A stretch of 64,000 nt of DNA from Ruegeria atlantica (GTDB lineage: Bacteria; Pseudomonadota; Alphaproteobacteria; Rhodobacterales; Rhodobacteraceae), in the NCBI RefSeq assembly GCF_001458195.1, contig NZ_CYPU01000024.1:1-64000 (forward strand), in the 5' to 3' direction. Every line of letters starts with the position of its first letter. The first letter of the stretch is position 1. The notes beneath the pieces are model-generated. The model did no database searches. It was not told the origin of the DNA and saw only the letters and a program-made list of their open reading frames with translations. The translations under genes and the position numbers were made by a program. This document shows positions 58,482-64,000 of this stretch, one piece after another.

Positions 58482-59327
58482 TTAGTCGCCGCCGCGTACC
58501 TTTGCGCCGCTGACCTTGGCACCGCTTACTTTTGCGCCACTGACTTTTGCACCGCTGACCTTGGCCCCACTCACCTTTGCGCCGCTGACTTTGGCACCAC
58601 TTATGGCCGGGCTGTCAAAACCGAAATAGATGTCCAGCAGGACCTGTTCGAACTGGCCGGTCATCACGTCCATGCGGATCGTATAATCGGCTTTGTCATA
58701 TTCCCAAACGCGGATATCGTTGGCTATCTGGTAATCCGCAGAAGCAACCCCAGTTAAGGTCGGATTCCCCGGAGCCCGAGCCGCCTGGTCGGTTGGCTTA
58801 TTGTCCATGGTCGCAGTTTTGCCTTCCCCATGCACAAGGAATACCGTGGGTTCGGGCAACTCATAATATGTGCCCTCATAAGCGAAACCATAGATTCTCG
58901 CGAACTGCGCGTCGTTGTCCAATTGTTCAGCGAGGTGATTATTGTTCCCACGACCTCTGGGCGGTTTGTCGGAACCCGTGAACTCCTGTTCTCCGACAGC
59001 AAAGTTGCCTTCCTGTTCCCAGAATTTCTGCTGTGTACCCCGTCTGATCTTAATAACTGTCCCATTTTCAAACTGGATTTTGTTGAACCAGGATTTGGCA
59101 GCGTTATCCGCCACCGTATACACACCGTTCTGGGTTTTGTCGGTCTGGTTTTTGACCAACACCCTGTTCCCGGCCCGCAGAGTTACGCCATCTACGGTGC
59201 CACCTTCCAATGTCGTCAAATTGATTGTGGTCGCAGCTCGCACCTTTGTTCGAGACTCGATCTTGATATCGTCAAGAGCTCTTCCAAATAACAACACTTC
59301 TGAAAAACTGAGCAAGGACTCAGACAT
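58482..59327 (-). CDS. Putative RiPP precursor: tail-fibre-like domain plus seven SGAKV repeats
   Basis: A 281-aa protein with no signal peptide. Start ATG 59327 with GGGAGA 9 bp before. Residues about 20-100 resemble a repeated domain of phage tail fibres (VRAATTINLTTLEGG, VDGVTLRAGNRVLVKNQTD, KTQNGVYTVADNA). The middle region (about 110-240) is unrecognised, with YGFAYEGTYYELPEPTVFLV. Residues 243-277 are seven perfect SGAKV repeats, ending RGGD. The last gene of the ycaO-tfuA-peptidase set, 150 bp after the peptidase stop; position and repeats suggest the modified substrate, with Ser or the peptide backbone of the repeat as candidate sites. Alternative: a pentapeptide-repeat-like (AKVSG) structural tail. 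No homologue is known to me. Confidence 0.7.
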   Translation of the reverse strand: MSESLLSFSEVLLFGRALDDIKIESRTKVRAATTINLTTLEGGTVDGVTLRAGNRVLVKNQTDKTQNGVYTVADNAAKSWFNKIQFENGTVIKIRRGTQQKFWEQEGNFAVGEQEFTGSDKPPRGRGNNNHLAEQLDNDAQFARIYGFAYEGTYYELPEPTVFLVHGEGKTATMDNKPTDQAARAPGNPTLTGVASADYQIANDIRVWEYDKADYTIRMDVMTGQFEQVLLDIYFGFDSPAISGAKVSGAKVSGAKVSGAKVSGAKVSGAKVSGAKVRGGD

Positions 59328-59386
59328 ATCACAATCTCCCAATTATGGGATCGACGGAGTCTGAGACCACATCTCCCCCTCAATGC

Positions 59387-59406
59387 GGTCTGAAAAGTTT
59401 CAGACC
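59387..59406. promoter_or_regulatory. Inverted repeat before the precursor gene
   Basis: GGTCTGAAA-AG-TTTCAGACC, a perfect 9-bp inverted repeat 60 bp upstream of the precursor ATG, in the gap after the peptidase gene. It has no U-run, so it looks more like an operator or an RNA processing hairpin than a terminator. No clear promoter hexamers are seen in the gap. Confidence 0.45.
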
Positions 59407-59477
59407 TAAATTAATCCATTTCAATCACCCCACGTCTAAATGCCACAAAACCGCTTAAAAATAAAGGATTTTGGGCA

Positions 59478-60773
59478 TTATCCCGGAACCTGTGTACGGA
59501 CAGAATTAGAATGGCTGTCCTCTTCGGGGTCGGGTTGGCGCGGACCAGCAATTGTCAGGCCGATATCTCGCATGCGGAAGTTGCCTTCGATGATGTTGCG
59601 AAACGCACCGCCAGTGATTTCCTGATCAACCGCCAGCAGGGCCTTTTCAACACCGAAATAGCTGAGCATATCGGCATCCAGCCGCTCCCATGTGTCGGCC
59701 AGATAGGTTCCCAGAAAATCGCGCGCCTCAAGCAAAGCGATCCGGAAACCTTCGGGGTTTTCGGCATAACGGGCATCGAACACACCCTGCATAACCTCGC
59801 TGTAATCCGGAGAGTCTTCCAGTTGATCGGACAGATGTTCTTCTTCAGGTGAGATCAGCCCATGCAGCAGCAGGCGTTCGTGATAAATATCTACAAAAAT
59901 GTCGAACATCGCTCCGGTCAACGGTTCGGACAGATCGTGTTCGCTGGTCCATCCGGCCGCAAACTCTGACATGGACCGTGTGTTGGCGGCAATTCGGATC
60001 TGAGCGTTTTCCCCCAGTTCGGCAAACCGGTTCAGACGATTGAAGGTGTACAGGTTGCCCCGTGTGTTTTTCAACAACGCGTCAACAACAGAACCAAAAT
60101 GCAGCGACGCAAGAAGGGCGACCATATCGGCAGCGGACTCGTGAAATCCATAATATTCGCCCGACGCATCTCCGTCTGACGGCATACCAATGACGCTATA
60201 GATAATGGCATGTCCGATTTCATGGGAGACAACGTCAAAGTTCAGGCTGTATGGGCGGTACTCATCGCCATGTTCGTGTGTGCCGCCCGTTTCCAGAAAC
60301 CCCCAACCAATATGTGCGTTGTCCAAACTGGGTAGCAGGGACAGTTCGAGCCGGTCGAAATCGCGCGCGAAATGCCACGGGATTGGTCGATCAAAATACC
60401 CTTGCCACACATCCATTGTAAAATGGGCCGACCCGAACAAATGCGCCGCCTCAAATGCGGGGTCGGATGGGGCAATATGAAAGAAATTGCCAAACTCATC
60501 GGGCATCGCGGGCGGTTGGATGTATCCGTCCCAAGGTGGCAGATACATACCCGGTCCATTTGGCCCCGGAACGATGGCGCCGTAAGGTGTGGTTTTGCCG
60601 ACAGGATTGACGGTGTACATGCGCGGACCGGACGGCCCCGGCCCGATGCTGCCTTGTGGAGCCGAAATTTCGACAAGCTCCGGTTGCGCGCCCGGTTCCA
60701 AAAAAGGTGATTGCGGATACAGCAGGAACCGTGTGCCGGGTTCTTCGTCGCTTACAGTCTCATGTGCGTTCAT
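59478..60773 (-). CDS. HExxH (gluzincin-like) metallopeptidase in the RiPP-like locus
   Basis: A 431-aa protein. Zinc site HEIGH at 184-188 and, 23 residues later, YGFHESAADM (211-216) giving the third ligand Glu212, the thermolysin-clan spacing. C-terminal EPLTGAMFDIFVDIYHERLL fits the helical half of such peptidases. The N-terminal 85 residues have no signal peptide but two GPxGPxMY repeats (IGPGPSGPRMYTVNP, VPGPNGPGMYLPPWDG). ATG 60773 lies just inside the end of tfuA (14-bp overlap), so it is coupled. Likely removes the leader or cuts between core repeats of the neighbouring substrate; a cytosolic location is inferred. Confidence 0.8.
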   Translation of the reverse strand: MNAHETVSDEEPGTRFLLYPQSPFLEPGAQPELVEISAPQGSIGPGPSGPRMYTVNPVGKTTPYGAIVPGPNGPGMYLPPWDGYIQPPAMPDEFGNFFHIAPSDPAFEAAHLFGSAHFTMDVWQGYFDRPIPWHFARDFDRLELSLLPSLDNAHIGWGFLETGGTHEHGDEYRPYSLNFDVVSHEIGHAIIYSVIGMPSDGDASGEYYGFHESAADMVALLASLHFGSVVDALLKNTRGNLYTFNRLNRFAELGENAQIRIAANTRSMSEFAAGWTSEHDLSEPLTGAMFDIFVDIYHERLLLHGLISPEEEHLSDQLEDSPDYSEVMQGVFDARYAENPEGFRIALLEARDFLGTYLADTWERLDADMLSYFGVEKALLAVDQEITGGAFRNIIEGNFRMRDIGLTIAGPRQPDPEEDSHSNSVRTQVPG

Positions 60774-62118
60774 CAATCGACCCCTCGTGCCGGGCGGAGG
60801 CCACCTTGCTTTTTGGGACGTCCGTACAGGCACTCCTGTGGCAAAACAAAAACTCTGCTTCGATCAACTCACCAAGTTCCGCGCGCCCGGGTAGGCCAAG
60901 CGAGGTTGCGTAGCTGTCCAGGTTATCCGGCACGTCCTGGTCAAGACTTTTTTCAAAGTACCACAAAACCATACGCAGGCGATCCGCCCCCGAGACGGGG
61001 CCATTCACAACGGCAGCATTACTCTTGGCGACTGCCCGATCTCGCAGCTCGACATATTTGCCGGTTCGTTTCAGTTCGGCCAGTAGTGGCCCGTCTAACT
61101 GGCGTAAACGCTCAGCGACCGCCGCATCGATCCGGGCGGCATCCGCCAGCATGTCTTCATACCCCGCGAGGTTCAGATCATTCGAATCCAGCCATTCCAT
61201 CAAATGCGCTTTATGAGACAATCCAGCCTTGGCCCTGTGGCCCGTCATTTGCCGGATCAGGGTTTCGCGATCAGGTTGCTGATCCTGCACGGTTGCTTCT
61301 TCCTGCGCGATAACGCTCAGCACCGCCCGGTCGCGTAGCTCGGAATAAAGTTGCGGGTCCAACCTCAATTCGTCGATCACGGCATTGTTTTTGACCACGT
61401 CGGAATCGATGCGATTGCGTAACTGTTTCCAAACTAATGTCGGTTCTGTCCGGGTAACAGGGTTTGAGGGTAGGGTGCCTTGCGACAGGCAATCCGCCAT
61501 TAGCGCCAGCATCGTGCGGGCGTCATCTGCCTTGGCATCAACTTGGTTCTTCGGCAGCCAATCCAGAAAGGCCTCAACTCCGGGCAGTTTGTTTACTTCT
61601 TGGCCGATGTCTTGCCAGATGCGGTGCCGGTAGTGTCTGGATTTAGCATACTCAAGAATTTCAGCGGCACTTTCAGCAGGTAAAATCCCTTGCGCCTGTG
61701 CGTTTTTTACTGTGGCTCGGATGGAAACCATCGGTGTGCTGAGCGGCTGATAACCCAGCTCTGCCGGGCTGTGCAGAACTGCAACCTCATCGTCATCCTG
61801 TAAAACACCACTTAGGTAATCTTCAAAGATCCCGCCAACACCGATCATTCCGAAATCGACCAGTTCCGCAGCGCGCAGAGCGCCCATGCTGGCGCTGCCA
61901 AAAACCGGTATCCCTTGCTCCATTGCCCACAAGATTTCCTTGTGCCAAACCGAGGGCACACCTTCGAAGAACCCATCTATAATCCCAATGGCGTGCGGTT
62001 GATCCTTGGCTGCGCGATAGACATCACCCTGCTGAACAGGGGGTAGGATCGCAGCATTCAACTGTGCGGTGACTTCGTGTGCTGGCAGGGTAGGACCCAC
62101 AAATACAACGACGGTCAT
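60760..62118 (-). CDS. TfuA-like protein
   Basis: A 452-aa protein. Residues 1-150 form the TfuA domain: MTVVVFVGPTLPAHEV, GIIDGFFEGVPSVWHKEILW, GIPVFGSASMGALRAAEL and GVGGIFEDYLSGVL. TfuA proteins accompany YcaO enzymes in thioamide-forming systems (thioviridamide, methyl-CoM reductase), presumably delivering sulfur or aiding the reaction. The remaining 300 residues are mostly helical and polar, longer than archaeal TfuA, ending with YATSLGLPGRAELGELIEAE. Its ATG overlaps the ycaO stop (ATGA), so the two proteins are made together. Confidence 0.85.
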   Translation of the reverse strand: MTVVVFVGPTLPAHEVTAQLNAAILPPVQQGDVYRAAKDQPHAIGIIDGFFEGVPSVWHKEILWAMEQGIPVFGSASMGALRAAELVDFGMIGVGGIFEDYLSGVLQDDDEVAVLHSPAELGYQPLSTPMVSIRATVKNAQAQGILPAESAAEILEYAKSRHYRHRIWQDIGQEVNKLPGVEAFLDWLPKNQVDAKADDARTMLALMADCLSQGTLPSNPVTRTEPTLVWKQLRNRIDSDVVKNNAVIDELRLDPQLYSELRDRAVLSVIAQEEATVQDQQPDRETLIRQMTGHRAKAGLSHKAHLMEWLDSNDLNLAGYEDMLADAARIDAAVAERLRQLDGPLLAELKRTGKYVELRDRAVAKSNAAVVNGPVSGADRLRMVLWYFEKSLDQDVPDNLDSYATSLGLPGRAELGELIEAEFLFCHRSACTDVPKSKVASARHEGSIDERT

Positions 62119-63320
62119 GCGGTTTCCTGCCTGATCTGCAACGCTCTTAGGCCTGGTACATAATCCGCGTCGTCGTGTGGCGCCTCCAAGCCCGGTATGA
62201 CCGCCCGAACAACCGATAGATCATATTCAGGCCGAGACAAGTCCACGATCACCACCTGAGAAATCCCGACGGCCTCTAACCTGTTCAACAGCAAAGCCAG
62301 GTCATCCTCAAATGTCTTGGTTGAATGCGTCGGGCAGTCCTGGAAATTCTCTGTCGGAGAGGCACGATCGATCAGATCCCGCACATATCTACATCGATCC
62401 GTTTGCGCCTGATCAGTGAATTCTGCCGGGTCCAGATCATCGCGCGCGCCCGAGATATAGGTTAGCCGGGTCTGAGCAGCCTCTGTCACCGCGCGCAGCA
62501 ACGCGATTGCTCGATCCGGATGGCACCCGTCGCCGATGCCGATGTGACCAGGCTGCCCGCCGGCCTCACAGATCACGCACCGAAAACTGGCAATTCCGAT
62601 ATCCGACGTGGTGTTCCACACCCCGATCTCCAGACTTGCGCCGGTGACTTTTTCAATGGCCACCTGACATCGTGGGTCGTCGACAGTGCCGAGATCAACG
62701 CGCGCGGTCGTGGTTTGGTGAGACCACAGCGTCGTTGCATCGCGCTCAATCAATTCGCAAATCGCATGACAACGCGCTTCGGCATCATTATTGCCCGAAG
62801 CCAAACCGTTTGTTGTTCTGGGAAAGGCGCGTTGTCCGGCGAGTGGAGCGGAAGTGTAGTCAGTGTCCACCATCTCAAGCGGAACCCAGCAGGCCCGTTG
62901 ACTTTTCAAATCCCGGCCTTCGACCCATAACATGTTGCTATTGGGATCAAATTGCGCGCCGGTGATCTTGGGCAATCGCTCCACATCCACTACGGTCGCT
63001 TCATCAGCCAAATCGGTAAGTCTGGCAAGCCGTTGCGGAAGTCGCACACGTTCGGCATGCCAGGATTCGATCGCTTCCATAACGCCTGAAGCTTGCGCTG
63101 CCTGCAACGACAGTCCCTTACCAAGTGACACCGCAACAGATCGGGAATTGGGACGAGCAACCATGACGGTAGGCAAACCAATCCGATCCAGACCGGTCAG
63201 ATTCGCGATCCGAGTTATACCCATTTCCCGAAGAAATGGTTGCACAATGCTCAGGGTGTGCGCGGGGTCGCGCAGACGATGAGTGTCATGCACGTAGGTC
63301 TTTTGTGAACTATTGGTCAT
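62115..63320 (-). CDS. YcaO-family enzyme (thioamidation/cyclodehydration)
   Basis: A 401-aa ATP-dependent peptide-backbone-activating enzyme. ATP/Mg motifs: GVMEAIESWHAER (E82, E85), EARCHAICELIERDA (E181, E189, E192) and RAVTEAAQTR (E280, Q283, R285), as in functional YcaO proteins. No N-terminal ThiF/E1-like domain and no C-terminal PxPxP tail (ends GLRALQIRQETA), which, with the adjacent TfuA, favours thioamidation over classical azoline formation (inference). ATG 63320 is chosen: AAGG lies upstream and the longer frame (to 63410) gives non-family sequence. First gene of a leftward set; the gap upstream is AT-rich. Confidence 0.9.
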   Translation of the reverse strand: MTNSSQKTYVHDTHRLRDPAHTLSIVQPFLREMGITRIANLTGLDRIGLPTVMVARPNSRSVAVSLGKGLSLQAAQASGVMEAIESWHAERVRLPQRLARLTDLADEATVVDVERLPKITGAQFDPNSNMLWVEGRDLKSQRACWVPLEMVDTDYTSAPLAGQRAFPRTTNGLASGNNDAEARCHAICELIERDATTLWSHQTTTARVDLGTVDDPRCQVAIEKVTGASLEIGVWNTTSDIGIASFRCVICEAGGQPGHIGIGDGCHPDRAIALLRAVTEAAQTRLTYISGARDDLDPAEFTDQAQTDRCRYVRDLIDRASPTENFQDCPTHSTKTFEDDLALLLNRLEAVGISQVVIVDLSRPEYDLSVVRAVIPGLEAPHDDADYVPGLRALQIRQETA

Positions 63321-63474
63321 TTCATCGACCTTGCCAAAACAAACGTGCAGGTTCGCACAATAAAACAAGCTATACGCAAATAGGATGGTAGAGGAATTCG
63401 CGTGGGTCAACCTTACTGGTTTCTGGCGTCAGTCTTGGAACTTGGCGATAAATTCAAGTAAAATTATTTAACAT

Positions 63475-63502
63475 AACATAGATTACACGTAAAGCTAATC
63501 AA
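63475..63502 (-). promoter_or_regulatory. Candidate promoter of the ycaO operon
   Basis: Minus strand TTGATT, 16-bp spacer, TATGTT in an AT-rich stretch, about 150 bp before the ycaO start. Hexamers are moderate, so tentative. Confidence 0.35.
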
Positions 63503-63848
63503 AACTGCAATTTATGTCGGAGTACGTAAATAATGGGACCGAATTATTGAGACTCGCCTCCCATTGAATTCAACACCTTAAGTTTTTTGCGCTTTTTTGA
63601 GTGTTTCGACGGCTCAAGCGCTTCAAGTCGACGTAAATCAGAAAGCCAAAGAGCCTCTTCGCAACCTGGAAACCGGCACAGTGTACCTTACTTGGGCTTG
63701 GTTGATCAGCAGAATACCCTGCCCAGCACTTGGCCCCAAGCAGACATCCAGCATTTGCTTCCACTGCTGCAGCAAATCCTAAGTCGTGCACGCGTCGATC
63801 CAAATTTCGCGCGCAATTGTGCTTCTCAATAGACCATCCCGGTCACAA
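63503..63848. other. No supported gene
   Basis: Short overlapping open frames on both strands, none with a recognisable motif. The upper-case feel of the region is remnant-like (one frame ends ILSRARVDPNFARNCASQ), but I cannot name a parent gene. Confidence 0.4.
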
Positions 63849-63875
63849 ATGCGGGACGCATAACACGCCCCGCAT
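63849..63875 (-). terminator. Possible terminator of the gene running in from the right
   Basis: ATGCGGG - GCGTGTTATGCGT - CCCGCAT followed by TTTG on the minus strand, a few bases after the stop at 63882. Confidence 0.45.
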
Positions 63876-63881
63876 CTCTCT

Positions 63882-64000
63882 CTAACGGCCCCCAGCTTTT
63901 CCGGGAATGTTCATCCGTTTGGCCGCACGCGGTGGTGTCTTCATACGCAGATCGCGCGGCGGCTTGGCTTTGGCCTTCACTAACTTGGCGGATTTCGGTG
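63882..64000 (-). CDS. C-terminal end of a protein, cut by the window
   Basis: Last 39 codons of a gene entering from the right. The tail is very basic, with Lys/Pro/Ala repeats (KLVKAKAKPPRDLRMKTPP) and ends AKRMNIPGKAGGR. A hairpin follows the stop. The composition is coding-like, but the family cannot be named from the tail. Confidence 0.45.
   Translation of the reverse strand, partial: PKSAKLVKAKAKPPRDLRMKTPPRAAKRMNIPGKAGGR

Noticed and set aside
58494..58601. DNA tandem repeat or CRISPR-like array
   Set aside because: The 15-bp units differ from each other at many third positions and have no spacers; the regularity is at protein level.
63570..63832. Small genes on either strand after ycaO
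   Set aside because: Short frames with no motif, no good start site and mutual overlap; not supportable.

Overview
The window looks like a chromosome segment of a marine Rhodobacterales (Roseobacter-group) alphaproteobacterium. The clues are a complete Na+-translocating NADH:quinone reductase operon, a VPLPA-CTERM protein, the accD-folC and fghA-sthA pairs, a ZapE ATPase, and many compact operons with ATGA overlaps. This placement is inferred from gene content and protein style; no marker-gene comparison was possible.

Region 1 (1-8693) is mobile DNA. A broken IS3-type transposase lies at the left edge. A 128-bp direct repeat, including the 3' part of tRNA-Pro(CGG), occurs at 492-619 and 8543-8670 and brackets an 8.05-kb integrative element. 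The element has a tyrosine integrase beside the intact tRNA and a leftward operon: AlpA-like protein, HNH/HTH protein, RepB-like primase, a 53-aa gene and two unknown genes. Its cargo is a VPLPA-CTERM protein lying between decayed hsdM and hsdR remnants. The repeat extends past the tRNA 3' end, which suggests a second related element once sat to the left.

Region 2 (8789-43694) is ordinary core genome. In order it holds an RNA methyltransferase, nqrABCDEF, two nucleotide-sugar genes, a CBS protein, apbE and nqrM (Nqr maturation), a sulfatase gene split by a stop codon, gpmI-envC-ctpA, an MFS exporter, and two small unknown genes. These are followed by a large ABC-like protein whose ATPase motifs are degraded and which carries a cyclic-nucleotide-binding domain, then a CPBP protease, accD-folC, zapE, a second MFS carrier, a HAD hydrolase, yaiI-sthA-fghA, an AEC carrier and a TetR regulator.

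Region 3 (43765-55681) starts with a truncated type I secretion adaptor. A complete dipeptide/oligopeptide ABC transporter operon follows, with an embedded M24 peptidase and a divergent GntR/FCD regulator. The same TTGTAT-N5-ATACAA operator lies in the transporter promoter and in front of the regulator gene. Next are a GlxA-type regulator, a probable phosphonoacetaldehyde dehydrogenase and a frameshifted fumarylacetoacetate hydrolase-family gene.

Region 4 (55921-64000) holds a GNAT acetyltransferase, a class III nucleotide cyclase with TPRs, and the most interesting locus. This is a leftward gene set ycaO - tfuA - HExxH metallopeptidase - a 281-aa protein ending in seven perfect SGAKV repeats. 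The seven DNA units are all different, so the peptide repeat appears conserved as protein. I propose an undescribed YcaO/TfuA (thioamide- or azoline-type) RiPP-like system with a tandem-repeat core, an unusually long tail-fibre-like N-terminal region and a dedicated cytosolic-looking protease.
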